A stretch of DNA of 64,000 bases, taken from NCBI RefSeq assembly GCF_019355555.1, contig NZ_CP072141.1, positions 862,001 to 926,000 of the forward strand, read 5' to 3'. The stretch is from Rhizobium sp. L51/94 (GTDB taxonomy: Bacteria > Pseudomonadota > Alphaproteobacteria > Rhizobiales > Rhizobiaceae). A program made the translations under genes and the position numbers. Below are positions 53,711 to 63,414 of this stretch, piece after piece. The notes under the pieces are model-generated. The model was not told the DNA's origin, made no database searches, and was given only the letters and a program-made list of their open reading frames with translations. Position 1 is the stretch's first letter. Every line of letters begins with the position of its first letter.

Positions 53711-54592
53711 CTAGGACCTGATGACGCGCGATGGCGCTTGCCGGTCTTCCAGCGCCGCCTGTGCGGCGGCGTCTATCACAGCAAATTTTTCGGCCTGATA
53801 ATTCCAGTATTCTGCCACGAAACTGCGAGACAGCCAGAAGCTGCTCTTGCCGGGCGCGCCGGCCCAGCCGACACTTCCCATGCCGGCGGCCTGTTTCAGA
53901 AGGCGTTTGAGGTGCGCATTTGAAATCATGAACTGCTGGTGGATATCGCGCATGGAAATGGGGCCGATCAGGATCTTGTCCGTATCTCCCTCCATCGTCT
54001 GTATACGGGAGATCAGGTAATCCATCACCACGCCACCGGAGTTGACCCAGTTGAAGAGCGCGAAACTCGGTCCGGGATTGCGGACCGCATCGCTGTTGAT
54101 GATTTGCCTGGCAATCATCGGCTGCATGACCGCAATTGCGTCCGGATTGGCCAACATCTGTTCGATCCGCGAGCCACCGTCGAGACTATCGAGGATGAAG
54201 AGGTGCGTCTGCAGCCATCGGCCGAGATAGTCGACAGCGGTTGGTGTTGGCTCCAGCAGTCGTGTCCGCCGGTCTGCGCGGTCTGGAACAGCGGCCAGAA
54301 ACCGGTAGGCCAGCATCTCCTGGAGAAAGGCGACGGCGGTGTTGCGGCTGGAGATCTGGTGCTTCAGCACGAGATCGACATAACGCGCCGCATAGAGGCC
54401 CGATCCTGGCTCGTCAGGGTATCCGTAATGAAGCGCGAAACCCGCATGGGCAAGAAGCCAGCGTTGCTGCGCAGCGAAAATAGAAGCAATGCGTGGATTT
54501 TCACGATAGATTGCAATAAGCTCGTCGGCACAGCGAAGGATTGCGGTCAGAAAATGCTGGTTAGCGCTAAGGTCTTTGGCTTTAAACGTCAT
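53711..54592 (-). CDS. Putative double winged-helix protein of unknown function
   Basis: 293 aa, family not recognised. Two segments resemble winged helices: about residues 72-118 (HQISSRNTAVAFLQEMLAYR with a charged wing DRADRRTRLLEPT) and about 215-260 (MRDIHQQFMISNAHLKRLLK, then SVGWAGAPGKSSFWLSR). The rest is helical with no membrane spans. A regulatory role is an inference from this pattern only. The gene ends in TAG, after which the same frame continues two codons later as the solute-binding domain at 52937-53707, so the two could be one split gene, a readthrough product or simply a tight operon. Confidence 0.65.
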   Translation of the reverse strand: MTFKAKDLSANQHFLTAILRCADELIAIYRENPRIASIFAAQQRWLLAHAGFALHYGYPDEPGSGLYAARYVDLVLKHQISSRNTAVAFLQEMLAYRFLAAVPDRADRRTRLLEPTPTAVDYLGRWLQTHLFILDSLDGGSRIEQMLANPDAIAVMQPMIARQIINSDAVRNPGPSFALFNWVNSGGVVMDYLISRIQTMEGDTDKILIGPISMRDIHQQFMISNAHLKRLLKQAAGMGSVGWAGAPGKSSFWLSRSFVAEYWNYQAEKFAVIDAAAQAALEDRQAPSRVIRS

Positions 54593-54768
54593 GAATTTTG
54601 CCTAAGTAATAAAGTGCCGGTGCGCCGCAACCGGATGCGTTTGCCTATCGTCTCGTTGGTCCCCTGAGCTCCGACTGAACAAAGAGCTTCGAGATTCTCA
54701 GTTTATTTTTATCGTCTCGCATCCAAAAGCCTATCGATGCGTTTTAATTCTATTACAAGGAGAACGTT

Positions 54769-55026
54769 ATGATAAATGCTTCAACAATAAAAGAACACGC
54801 AGAAGTTATTGGCGCCGATGGCGTCCACGTCGGCACCGTCGACCATGTCGTCGGCAGCCGCATCAAGCTGACCAAGAAGGACAGCGGCGAAGGTTCGCAC
54901 AAAGGCCATCACCACTTCATCGACCTGAGCCTCGTTGCCGAAGTCGAAGGCGAACGCGTTCGCCTGTCGGCAAACGCCGATGTCGCTGTGACATTCGAGG
55001 AAGAAGAAGGCGGCCAGCAGGCCTGA
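54769..55026 (+). CDS. DUF2171 family small protein
   Basis: An 85-aa soluble, acidic protein with the PRC-barrel-like DUF2171 pattern: IKEHAEVIGADGVHVGTVDH near the N terminus and KLTKKDSGEGSHKGHHHFID in the middle, ending in a Glu-rich tail (FEEEEGG). These proteins are abundant in Rhizobiales; the function is unknown, possibly stress-related. Strong SD AAGGAGAA precedes the ATG. The 176-bp upstream region is AT-rich near the gene but shows no GGAAC motif. A clear terminator follows. Confidence 0.85.
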   Translation: MINASTIKEHAEVIGADGVHVGTVDHVVGSRIKLTKKDSGEGSHKGHHHFIDLSLVAEVEGERVRLSANADVAVTFEEEEGGQQA

Positions 55027-55048
55027 TCCTTCACAGCTTCACAATCGG

Positions 55049-55075
55049 AGCCCCGCTAAACGCGGGGCTTTTTTT
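55049..55075 (+). terminator. Rho-independent terminator of the DUF2171 gene
   Basis: AGCCCCGC / GCGGGGCT, a perfect 8-bp GC-rich stem with a 5-nt loop (TAAAC), followed by seven T residues. Only partly bidirectional, as the opposite strand lacks a U-run. Confidence 0.92.
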
Positions 55076-55100
55076 GTGAGTTATACACTCTAGCGCCAGA

Positions 55101-56690
55101 TCAGCAGCCGAGCGCGATGCCGTCCTTGCGATGGTCGGAACCACCGAGCAATATGCCGCGCTCATAGTCGATGAGGATTGCTTGCGCGCCGCCGATCGGC
55201 TCGTCGGCCCACTCCGTGAGGTGCCCTCGTCGATCGAGATCGGCCTTGACCTCCGGCGAAATGGTCGGCTCTAGCGACAGGGTGCCACCGAAGTAAAAGC
55301 TGCGCGGCTGGTCGCTGGCCTGCTGCGGATCGAGATCTCGGTCAAGAATCTGGCTCAGCAGATGCGCGTGCCCGCAGGCCTGATACTGGCCGCCCATCAC
55401 GCCGAAACTCATGCGCGGCCGTCCGCTTTCCATCAGCATGCCCGGGATAATGGTATGGAAAGGTAATTTGTTTGGGCCGATGGCATTCGAGTGGCCTTCC
55501 GTCAGCACGAAACCGGCACCGCGATTTTGCAGCAATACGCCGCTGCGCGGGGCGTAGATGCCGCTGCCGAAGGGGAAGAAGACGGAGTTGATCAGCGAAA
55601 CTGCATTGCCATCGCGGTCTACCACCGAAACGTAGACGGTATCCTTGTGGGTCGGCCCTTCCCACGTGGAGGCGGCAGACGCACGATCGAGACTGATCTC
55701 GCGGCGCATCGCATCTACAGAACGATCCGACAGCAGTTCGTCGATATCGAATGTCAGGTGGTCGGGGTCGCTGATCAGTTGATCGCGACGAGCATAGCCT
55801 GCCTTGGTCGCTTCAGCGAGCAGGTGGATACGGTCGGCCTCCGTCAGCTTAGGATCGCGCAGGTCGAAGCCGTCGAGGATGCGGGTAATCAACAGTGCTG
55901 CCAATCCCTGGCCATTAGGCGGGCATTCCAGCAGATCGAGCCCACGGTACTGGCCCGAAATCGGCTTGGTCTCAAATGCCTTGTAATTTGCAAAATCGCT
56001 TTCTTCATGTAATCCGCCGAGCGATTGCAGCAGCGTGGCGATCTCCTCCGCCACGGCATCCCGGTAAAATCCGTCTCGACCGCTCTTGGCGATCGCCCGA
56101 AGGGTTGCGCCGAGCGCTGGATTGGCCATGCGCTCACCGGTTCGCGGCGCCCGGCCATTGCGCAGGAAATAAGCGGCTGAATCTGGAAATTTGGCAACGC
56201 GGCCTGCATAGCGCGTCCAGTCCAGTTCGACCCGGGGGGTGATGACGTAGCCGCCTTCTGCTGCCGCGATGGCCGGTGCCAGCACACGATCCAACCCGAA
56301 GGCACCATACCGCTCGATCAACTGACACCAGGCATCGACTGCCCCCGGAATTGTCACTGCATGCGGGCTGTCATCGGGGATGCTTGTCAGGCCCTTTTCA
56401 AGCAGATGGCCAAGGTTTGCCTTCTGTGGCGAACGGCCGGATCCATTGAGGGCGACAGGTGTTCCACCCGCAGGGCAGTACAGCGCAAAGCAATCGCCAC
56501 CGATGCCCGTCATCAGCGGATCGATGACCGATTGCAGTGCGACAGCGGCCACGGCGGCATCGACGGCACTGCCCCCGGCACGCAGGATATCGACGGCAGC
56601 AAGGCTTGCCTGCGGGTGCGATGTCGCCGCCATGCCCCGGTCCGAAATTGCCACCGAACGGCCTGGCTTGAAGAAATCACGGGATTGCAT
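55101..56690 (-). CDS. Gamma-glutamyltransferase family hydrolase
   Basis: Ntn-hydrolase that transfers or hydrolyses gamma-glutamyl groups. It is made as one 529-aa chain that should self-cleave before the nucleophile Thr in [20 protein letters not shown], near residue 350. Other family blocks: [40 protein letters not shown] and [18 protein letters not shown]. No signal peptide is apparent, so it may be cytoplasmic, unlike E. coli Ggt. Last gene of the GntR-led operon, 72 bp after the M20 peptidase gene, consistent with joint breakdown of a gamma-glutamyl or acylated amino compound imported by the divergent ABC system. Confidence 0.88.
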   Translation of the reverse strand: MQSRDFFKPGRSVAISDRGMAATSHPQASLAAVDILRAGGSAVDAAVAAVALQSVIDPLMTGIGGDCFALYCPAGGTPVALNGSGRSPQKANLGHLLEKGLTSIPDDSPHAVTIPGAVDAWCQLIERYGAFGLDRVLAPAIAAAEGGYVITPRVELDWTRYAGRVAKFPDSAAYFLRNGRAPRTGERMANPALGATLRAIAKSGRDGFYRDAVAEEIATLLQSLGGLHEESDFANYKAFETKPISGQYRGLDLLECPPNGQGLAALLITRILDGFDLRDPKLTEADRIHLLAEATKAGYARRDQLISDPDHLTFDIDELLSDRSVDAMRREISLDRASAASTWEGPTHKDTVYVSVVDRDGNAVSLINSVFFPFGSGIYAPRSGVLLQNRGAGFVLTEGHSNAIGPNKLPFHTIIPGMLMESGRPRMSFGVMGGQYQACGHAHLLSQILDRDLDPQQASDQPRSFYFGGTLSLEPTISPEVKADLDRRGHLTEWADEPIGGAQAILIDYERGILLGGSDHRKDGIALGC

Positions 56691-56762
56691 GCTGTTTTCC
56701 TTATGCTTTACGGCAGTTTGCTGAAAATCATCGGCTATTGATGCGCGACAAGGGCGGCGCGA

Positions 56763-58142
56763 TCAAGCCCCGCCGATTCCCAGCCGTGTCAGCAGCATTG
56801 CCCAGGCGGTCAGCCCGATGCGGAAATTGGCAAGCCGGAAGAACTCGTTCGGCGCATGATAATCCTCGTCCGATGTCGAGAACGAGAAGAAGATCGCCTC
56901 TCGGTCCAGATGCTTGCGGAACGACGCGCCAATCGGGATCGTGGCGCCCATCGCAACGCGCAGGGGCTTCTGTCCCAACAGTTCCTCGAGCACGCCCTCG
57001 GCCACCGCCAGTGCGGGCAATTCGGGATTGACGAAAAATGCTTCGCTCCCGGGCCCGTGCCGGTGAATGTCGAGGGTGAAACCCGGCGGGAGTCTCGCCT
57101 GCAGATGTTGGGTGACGACCGAGAGAATGTGATCCGGTTTCTGCCCAGCAATCAGCCGGCAGGTGATCTTGGCAGTGGCGGAGGAGGGAATGACGGTTTT
57201 CGTGCCCTGGCCCTGGTAGCCTCCCGAAATTCCGTTGAACTCCAGCGTCGGCTCCAGCCATTGGCGGATCAGCAGATCCCGGCCCTCTGCGATCGGCGCC
57301 TGTCCCTGAACCCCGATGTCGCGATAGTATTCGCCGGCGTCGAAATCTGCCGCTTCGATGGCGGCGATGATCGTCGGATCCGGCGGCGCCGTACCGTCGA
57401 GAAAGCCGTCGACGGCCACTCGCCCATCATCTCTGTGCAGGGAGGCGAGCAGAACGGCCAACGCCCGGATAGGATTGGGGGCGCTGCCTCCGTGCCGGCC
57501 GGAATGCAGGTCCTTCGAAGCGCCGGTGACGGAGATATCCATAGCCACCAGACCCCGGCTGGCAACGGTCATCGACGGCCGGTCGGGCCGCCACATCGCA
57601 CCATCGGCCGAAATGACCAGGTCGCAGTCTAGCCTCTCGCGGTAAGTCTGGAGCGTGGCTTCGAAATTCGGACTGCCGGACTCCTCCTCGCCCTCGATCA
57701 GCACCTTGAGATTGACCGGCAGGCGCCCCGCCGTCTTCATGAAGGCTTCCGCGACAAGGATCGGGATCAGCAGAGGCCCTTTGTCGTCGGAGACACCCCG
57801 CGCATACAGCCGACCGTCTCGTTCGGTCGGCTCGAAGGGCGGTGTCTGCCACTTTTCCAGCGGATCCGGCGGCTGCACGTCGTAATGGCCATAGATCAGG
57901 AATGTCGGGAGCGAGGGATCGCTGATCAGTTCTCCGTAGACTGCCGGATGGCCGCCGGTTTCAAGCAGTTCGACGGCAGCAAAGCCGGCCTGCGTCATGC
58001 GTCCCGCAACGAACCGGGCCGCCTCGGAGATACCGTCGGCATAGGCCGGATCGGTGCTGACGCTCGCGATACGGCAGAAGGCCTTGAGGTCTTCCAGCGC
58101 CTCGGCAAAATGCGCGTCGAGGTAGCTCTCCATCTCGCTCAT
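56763..58142 (-). CDS. M20 family metallopeptidase
   Basis: A 459-aa di-zinc peptidase/amidohydrolase, paralogous to the protein at 8584-9972. Motifs: YGHYDVQPPDPLEKW, YARGVSDDKGPLL, EGEEESGSPNFE, and AMGATIPIGASFRKH near the C terminus. The ATG overlaps the SDR stop by 4 nt. In this operon it probably removes an acyl or aminoacyl group from the imported substrate. Confidence 0.9.
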   Translation of the reverse strand: MSEMESYLDAHFAEALEDLKAFCRIASVSTDPAYADGISEAARFVAGRMTQAGFAAVELLETGGHPAVYGELISDPSLPTFLIYGHYDVQPPDPLEKWQTPPFEPTERDGRLYARGVSDDKGPLLIPILVAEAFMKTAGRLPVNLKVLIEGEEESGSPNFEATLQTYRERLDCDLVISADGAMWRPDRPSMTVASRGLVAMDISVTGASKDLHSGRHGGSAPNPIRALAVLLASLHRDDGRVAVDGFLDGTAPPDPTIIAAIEAADFDAGEYYRDIGVQGQAPIAEGRDLLIRQWLEPTLEFNGISGGYQGQGTKTVIPSSATAKITCRLIAGQKPDHILSVVTQHLQARLPPGFTLDIHRHGPGSEAFFVNPELPALAVAEGVLEELLGQKPLRVAMGATIPIGASFRKHLDREAIFFSFSTSDEDYHAPNEFFRLANFRIGLTAWAMLLTRLGIGGA

Positions 58143-58894
58143 TTGCCACCATCCACACTGATGACCTGTCCGCTAATCCAGTTGGCAAAATCCGAAGCGA
58201 AAAACATGACCATCGCTGCGATGTCATCCGGCACGCCGAGCCGTTTGAGGGCGATGTTCTGGAGGAGCTTGGCTTGTCCCTCGTCGCCCATCGCATCCCA
58301 TTGTCGTTCCGTCGTCGGATTGGAACGCACGAAGCCGGGCGCCACATTGTTGACGGTGATACCCCACGCTCCGAGCTCGTGGGCAAGCTGTCGCGTCAGG
58401 CCGATCTGGCCGGCCTTGGCGCTAGCATAGGCCTGTATGCCGGTCAGCGATATGCCGAGGCCGGCACCACTGGAGATGTTGACGATCCGGCCGTAGTTCT
58501 GCCTCTTCATGCCGGGCGCCACGGCCTGTGCCATGAAGAAGGCGCCGGAGAGGTTGACGTCGAAGATCGACTGCCAGTCCTGTTCGGAAATCTCCTCGAT
58601 CGGCCGTCCAGTCTGGCCACGCACGCCGCCGGCGTTGTTGACGAGGATATCCACCGTCGCACCGTCTGTTTCGATAGCGGCGATCAGCCGCTGGCAAGCA
58701 CTGCGATCGCCGACATCGAGCCGGTGGGTCCTGACGGCGTCGCTGAGCGCAGCCGTGTCCGCAAGCCCGGCTTCGTTGACATCGCATGCGTGGACGATGG
58801 CTCCCCGGCTGGCGAAGGCCAACGCGATCGCTCGGCCAAAGCCATGGGCGGCACCCGTGACGACAACGGTCTTTCCGGCAAAGTCGATATTCAC
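58139..58894 (-). CDS. Short-chain dehydrogenase/reductase
   Basis: NAD(P)-dependent oxidoreductase of 251 aa. Cofactor motif VVTGAAHGFGRAIAL at residues 10-24, LVNNAGGVRG, Ser in NISSGAGLG and the YASAK catalytic pair. Starts with GTG at 58894, overlapping the stop of the upstream gene (GTGA). The catalysed alcohol/ketone step is unknown, but it and the ketopantoate-reductase-like protein suggest that a hydroxy or keto acid is an intermediate. Confidence 0.9.
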   Translation of the reverse strand: MNIDFAGKTVVVTGAAHGFGRAIALAFASRGAIVHACDVNEAGLADTAALSDAVRTHRLDVGDRSACQRLIAAIETDGATVDILVNNAGGVRGQTGRPIEEISEQDWQSIFDVNLSGAFFMAQAVAPGMKRQNYGRIVNISSGAGLGISLTGIQAYASAKAGQIGLTRQLAHELGAWGITVNNVAPGFVRSNPTTERQWDAMGDEGQAKLLQNIALKRLGVPDDIAAMVMFFASDFANWISGQVISVDGGK

Positions 58895-59907
58895 GCCACG
58901 CTCTCCAGTTCGTCGAGATTCCTCAGCGAAAGAGGACGCTTGCCATCCTCGATCTCGTGGATCATTTCCACCAGCCGCGTGGCGATCGGGGTCGGGACGC
59001 CGAGCGAGCGACCGACATCGACCACCGGCTGGACCTGTGCGTCCACCTCGGTCTTGCGCTTGCGCACCGCCAGGTCCCGCCAGATGCCGGAATGGGACTT
59101 CAGCGAGGTGCGGTTATGCGCCACCATCTCGTCGAACGACCGCTCGGTGTCGGCAGCGGTTGCCGTCGGTGAGAAGGCGGCGGGATCGAAGCCGTTGAAA
59201 GCCTCTGGCTTGATGTTGTTGGCGCTAGCGACGCGGCCGACTTCCAGCGCCAGCTTGGTCAGCACCGGCCGGTAGCGCGTATTGGCCAGCACATCGGCGA
59301 TGCTGTCGTCAGTCAGCGCCGTGCCGAACAGCAGCGCGCCGTAGACCAGCTTGCCCCACAGGAAGCCCCAGATATTGTCGGTAAGGATAGCCTTGGAATC
59401 GAATTCGTGCAGCAGACGGTGGATTGTTTCGATTCGCTCTGTCGTCTTGCCATCGAGTTCCCCGACCACGACCGCGCCGCGCCCGCTGTAGTGCACCACG
59501 CCCGGCGACAGATAATCGGCACCGAAATTGACGAAGCAGCCGATCACCCGCTGGATGCCGACGACCGGCGCGATGACCTGTTCGTTGAGGCCGTTCTGTG
59601 CCGAAACGACGTAACCGTCGGAGGCGAGATGATCCACAAGCGCATGGCTCGCCGCCTCGGTGTGGTGGGCCTTGACGCAAAGATAGATGCGCTCGTAGAC
59701 GCCCTCCAGTTGCTCCGGGAGGTAGGCCTTTGCCTTGACGGTATCCTCAAAAATCGGCCCTTCGATCGTCAAGCCCCTGTCGTTTATGGCGGACACATGG
59801 TCTGCGGCATTGTCGACGAAAATGACCTCATGGCCGGCGCGGATGAAAGCGGCGCCCAAGGTTCCCCCGATGGCGCCGGCGCCCCAGATGACAATAGGCG
59901 TGCTCAT
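58891..59907 (-). CDS. Ketopantoate reductase family oxidoreductase (PanE/ApbA-like)
   Basis: 338 aa with an N-terminal Rossmann motif IWGAGAIGGTLGAAFIRAG and the family's CVKAHHTEAA (Lys), AQNGLNE and late WGFLWGKLVYGALL blocks. It is likely a catabolic 2-keto/hydroxy acid dehydrogenase and not the biosynthetic panE, because it sits in a dedicated operon between a creatininase-family gene and an SDR gene with 4-nt overlaps on both sides. Confidence 0.85.
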   Translation of the reverse strand: MSTPIVIWGAGAIGGTLGAAFIRAGHEVIFVDNAADHVSAINDRGLTIEGPIFEDTVKAKAYLPEQLEGVYERIYLCVKAHHTEAASHALVDHLASDGYVVSAQNGLNEQVIAPVVGIQRVIGCFVNFGADYLSPGVVHYSGRGAVVVGELDGKTTERIETIHRLLHEFDSKAILTDNIWGFLWGKLVYGALLFGTALTDDSIADVLANTRYRPVLTKLALEVGRVASANNIKPEAFNGFDPAAFSPTATAADTERSFDEMVAHNRTSLKSHSGIWRDLAVRKRKTEVDAQVQPVVDVGRSLGVPTPIATRLVEMIHEIEDGKRPLSLRNLDELESVA

Positions 59908-60605
59908 GCCCAGCCTCCTTCGAGAAGCTCACGTGTTTCCGTCACCGCCACATCCCAGATCGCCTGCATTTCCTCATCCGGCCGCTCGTAGTAGCCGCCG
60001 AAGTTGCCGTCGCCGAGCAGGGCTTTGACACCTGCGGGGTTCATCGCTCGCATGTGGGCGAGATCGACCATCGGCTTCTGTTGGGTCGATTGGACGACGC
60101 CCGGCAGGCGCGTCCAGGGAAAATTCTCCATCCACGACGCATGCGAGGCGACGGTGTCGATCTCCTGCACCTTGGCAAAGGTCTTGGGTGCGTTCCACCA
60201 GTTGTGGAACTTGACCGATGTGTCGGGATTGTCGGCCATCCATTCGACCGCCAGGCTGCCTGCCGGCTGGTTGCCGCCATGGCCGTTGACGATGAGGATG
60301 CGCCGAAAACCCTGCAAGCGCAGTCCATCGAGGATATCGCGGACGATGCGGATATAGGTCTCCTGGCGCAGGCTGATGGTGCCGGGATAGGCGAGGAAAT
60401 AGGGCGTGATGCCGTAGGCAAGCACCGGAAACACCGGAATACCCAGCGGCTCGGCGGCATCGAGGGCAATTTTCTCGGCCAGGATCGAGTCGACCGACAG
60501 CGACAGATGAGCATGCTGCTCGGTGCTGCCAAGCGGCAGGATCGCCCGGTCGTCGGTCTTCAGGTAGGCCTCGATCTGCTGCCAGTTGGTGTCGGAGATC
60601 TTCAT
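59904..60605 (-). CDS. Creatininase family amidohydrolase
   Basis: Metal-dependent amide hydrolase, 233 aa. The metal-binding signature LPLGSTEQHAHLSLSVDS near residue 25-42 (Glu, His, Asp) and LIVNGHGGNQPA near residue 105 (His) are intact, as is SHASWMENF where other members have HAGExETS. The family includes creatininase and several deformylases/amidases, so the ring or amide substrate is open. First enzyme gene after the GntR regulator (12-bp gap) and overlapping the next gene by 4 nt. Confidence 0.88.
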   Translation of the reverse strand: MKISDTNWQQIEAYLKTDDRAILPLGSTEQHAHLSLSVDSILAEKIALDAAEPLGIPVFPVLAYGITPYFLAYPGTISLRQETYIRIVRDILDGLRLQGFRRILIVNGHGGNQPAGSLAVEWMADNPDTSVKFHNWWNAPKTFAKVQEIDTVASHASWMENFPWTRLPGVVQSTQQKPMVDLAHMRAMNPAGVKALLGDGNFGGYYERPDEEMQAIWDVAVTETRELLEGGWA

Positions 60606-60617
60606 GGTTATTCCTCT

Positions 60618-61640
60618 TTAGCTCTGAACGATCGGCGCCGGTACGATGACGGGGGCTGGCGGCACTTCTGTGGGCGGCTGCGCGACGCCTGCGGCACGGA
60701 TGATGGGCACGATGACCCGCTCGATATCAGCGGTATCGGGTGCATGGCGGTATTCGATTGCCTGTATGCCGGCCGGCGCGCGGCCGACGGCACCCTCGGC
60801 ACCAGAGGCATAGATCACGACGCTGGAGCGGCAAAGGAGCTCATCTAGCCCCGTCGTTTCCAGTGTCGCCGCAGCGATCTCTCCGACATGGGGCGCAAAG
60901 CGCTGCACGCCGCTCTTCATGATCGGCAGGAAATCGGGAAAACGGGAGACCACGGCAACCGATGCCAGCGAATCCAGCGCGGCGAGGGAGAGGCGCGTCT
61001 CCTCTGACGGCGTAAAGCTGATCGAAACCACCTTGGTGTTCGGCAGCAGGCCTGCGACTTCCCGATGTCGGTTGGCAAAGGTGATGGCAAGATCGGCAGA
61101 ATTGGCGCGTGCCTTGGCACCCGTCTCCCGCTCGATGGCAGAAATGGTGAGCGGCTCGACAGTCACGCCGCGGCCCAGCCGCGCTGCGATGAAACGTGCA
61201 TAGCTCGCCGTCGCCTCCGGAAAAAGCCCGACCATGACGATGCGCATCCGAGGGCCGATACTGTCTCGGTAGAAGATGCGCGAACTGATCATCGACACGA
61301 GTTCCGTCGCCCTGATGCCCAGCGAGTGGCTTTCGTCGATCAACTGTTCGATCTGGCGATGCAGGTTGGCTGTGTCGTTGCGCCCAGCAAGACGCGACTG
61401 GCGGCTTTCAGTGACAAAGGTGCCCGAGCCCGGTCGCGCGTCGATCAGACCGGCGACCTTCAGGTCGGCGTACACCTGGCTCACCGTCATCGGCGCAACG
61501 CCGATTTTCTCTGCAAGCTCGCGCACGGACGGCAAGGTCTCTCCGGGCGTCAGCTCGCCACAGGCAATGCCATATTCGATGAGGCCGTGGAGTTGCGTCC
61601 TCAGCGGGACGGGCAACTCGCGATCAATAAAGAACTCCAT
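60618..61640 (-). CDS. GntR-family transcriptional regulator
   Basis: 340 aa: an N-terminal GntR winged helix (VPLRTQLHGLIEYGIACGEL, LPSVRELAEKIGVAPMTVSQ, GLIDARPGSGTFVTE) and a C-terminal domain of about 230 residues not of the FadR or UTRA type that I can name (RIVMVGLFPEATASYARFIA; LAITFANRHREVAGLLPN). ATG 61640 is preferred over a TTG four codons upstream. First gene of the creatininase-GGT operon and divergent from the dipeptide-type importer; it probably controls both through the repeats in the 187-bp gap. Confidence 0.88.
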   Translation of the reverse strand: MEFFIDRELPVPLRTQLHGLIEYGIACGELTPGETLPSVRELAEKIGVAPMTVSQVYADLKVAGLIDARPGSGTFVTESRQSRLAGRNDTANLHRQIEQLIDESHSLGIRATELVSMISSRIFYRDSIGPRMRIVMVGLFPEATASYARFIAARLGRGVTVEPLTISAIERETGAKARANSADLAITFANRHREVAGLLPNTKVVSISFTPSEETRLSLAALDSLASVAVVSRFPDFLPIMKSGVQRFAPHVGEIAAATLETTGLDELLCRSSVVIYASGAEGAVGRAPAGIQAIEYRHAPDTADIERVIVPIIRAAGVAQPPTEVPPAPVIVPAPIVQS

Positions 61641-61662
61641 GTCAAGGCACAATCTGGCTGTT

Positions 61663-61807
61663 ATAGTGAACTATGACGATTATCCTGCTCCGGCGAAATT
61701 GCTGTGTCAACCGGCTCCTTTGCAATAGTTGAACCCTATAAGAAAGCGATTGACTCCGCAGAAAACGCATGAAATCGTTATACCCTATAAGAACACTTCA
61801 TGCGTTT
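61663..61807. promoter_or_regulatory. Divergent control region with operator-like repeats (GntR gene / ABC importer)
   Basis: Three repeat types lie here. ATAGTGAACTAT (61663-61674) is a palindrome with a 2-bp centre. ACCCTATAAGAA occurs twice in direct orientation, at 61733-61744 and 61782-61793, 49 bp apart. AAACGCATGAA (61763-61773) and TTCATGCGTTT (61797-61807) are a perfect 11-bp inverted repeat enclosing the second copy of that motif, 20 bp before the binding-protein start. The TTATAG core (reverse of CTATAA) is shared by all sites, as expected for one regulator acting on both promoters. Confidence 0.6.
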
Positions 61808-61827
61808 ATCAGAGCAAGGGGAATTCA

Positions 61828-63405
61828 ATGAAAACGATCGCCAAGGCGGCCCTCGTCGCCGGACTTCTTCTGGGCACCAGCTTGTCGGCCCATGCCGTCG
61901 AGCGCGGCGGCACCCTGAATTACGGCCGCTACGCCGACAGCCTTTTCCTGGAACCCGTGCTCAACGACGCCAATGTCGATATCTGGGTCCTGTCCAATCT
62001 CTACGACACGCTGCTGTTGCCGACCGACGACGGCAAGGGCGTTCAGGCCGGTCTTGCGTCCGCCTGGAAGCTTGCCGATGACGGCCTCAGCGTCACACTG
62101 ACGCTGCGCGACGGGATCAAGTTTTCCGATGGCACGCCGATCACCCCCCAGGACGTGGCCTGGTCGCTGAAGCGCGCCGCCAAGCCTGACAATGGCGAGT
62201 GGACCTTCATCGTCGGCTCCATCGGCGACGTGACGACGGAGGGCGACAAGACAGTTGTCATCAAGCTGAAGAACACCGATCCGGCGATCCTGACGGCGCT
62301 GACCGTCTTCAACACAGGCATCATGCCGCAAAAGGCATTCGAAGCCGCTGCCGGCACGACAGAGGCAGAAAAGGCCAAGGCCTTTGCCGAGCATCCGATC
62401 GGTTCCGGCCCGTTCATGCTGAAGTCCTGGGATCGCGGCTCGACCATGAAGCTGGTGCGAAACCCTTATTACTGGGGCATGGGCGAAGACGGTAAGCCGC
62501 TGCCTTATCTCGACGGCATCAACTTCGAAGTCATCCCGGACGATGCGACCCGCATCCTCAAGCTCAACTCCGGCGAGCTCGATGGCGCCGAGTTCATTCC
62601 CTATTCGCGCGTCGACGAGCTGAAGTCCGCCGGCAACCTGAACATGGAACTCTACCCTTCGACCCGCGTCCAGTACATCACGCTGAACACGCGGCCGCAG
62701 TTGAATGGTAAAGACAACCCGTTGTCGAACGCCAAGGTGCGCGAGGCAATGAACTATGCCGCCAACAAGGAAGCGATCATCCAGATCGTTACCCACGGCG
62801 TCGGCAAGCCGATGACCTCCTATATGTCATCAGCGACGCCGCTGCACACCGGCGACAAGCCGCTGTTCCCCTACGACATCGACAAGGCCAAGAGCCTGAT
62901 GAAGGAAGCCGGCTTCGAAAGCGGCTTCTCGACGAGCCTGCTGGTTCTGGCCGGCAACCAGGATGAAATCGGCATCGCCACGGCCCTGCAGCAGATGTGG
63001 GCGCAGATCGGCATCAAGCTCGAGCTGCAGCAGGTCGACAATGCCAGCCGGACGGCGCAGTACCGGGCCGGCACGTTCGCGATGCGTGAATCTGCCTGGA
63101 CCGACGATATCGCCGATCCGAACGAGATCACGTCCTACTTCGTCTACTCTCCGAATATCGGTGCGCTGCACACCGGCTGGAAGAGCGAAGAGGCCGACAA
63201 GCTGTTCGAGGCTTCCCAGAAGGAAATCGACGTGACCAAGCGTGCGGCCGACTATGCCCGCATCCAGGCGATCTACAACGCGGAAGGTCCGATCGTGCCG
63301 CTCTATGAGACGCCTTATCCGGTGGCGCTCAGCAAGAAGGTGCATGGCTTCCTGCAGATCCCGCTCGGCAACAACATCTTCACCAAGACCTGGCTCGATA
63401 AGTGA
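61828..63405 (+). CDS. Family-5 ABC transporter substrate-binding protein (dipeptide/oligopeptide type)
   Basis: Periplasmic receptor, 525 aa from ATG 61828 with AAGGGGA upstream. Signal peptide at residues 1-22 (AALVAGLLLGTSLSAHAVE), then GGTLNYGRYADSLFLEPV, LTLRDGIKFSDGTPITPQDV and the HPIGSGPFMLKSWDRGS segment typical of DppA/OppA-like proteins. A 33-codon upstream extension of the frame would cross the control repeats and is not used. It leads the importer genes, divergent from the GntR-led catabolic operon. Confidence 0.92.
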   Translation: MKTIAKAALVAGLLLGTSLSAHAVERGGTLNYGRYADSLFLEPVLNDANVDIWVLSNLYDTLLLPTDDGKGVQAGLASAWKLADDGLSVTLTLRDGIKFSDGTPITPQDVAWSLKRAAKPDNGEWTFIVGSIGDVTTEGDKTVVIKLKNTDPAILTALTVFNTGIMPQKAFEAAAGTTEAEKAKAFAEHPIGSGPFMLKSWDRGSTMKLVRNPYYWGMGEDGKPLPYLDGINFEVIPDDATRILKLNSGELDGAEFIPYSRVDELKSAGNLNMELYPSTRVQYITLNTRPQLNGKDNPLSNAKVREAMNYAANKEAIIQIVTHGVGKPMTSYMSSATPLHTGDKPLFPYDIDKAKSLMKEAGFESGFSTSLLVLAGNQDEIGIATALQQMWAQIGIKLELQQVDNASRTAQYRAGTFAMRESAWTDDIADPNEITSYFVYSPNIGALHTGWKSEEADKLFEASQKEIDVTKRAADYARIQAIYNAEGPIVPLYETPYPVALSKKVHGFLQIPLGNNIFTKTWLDK

Positions 63406-63414
63406 GATTGCGAT

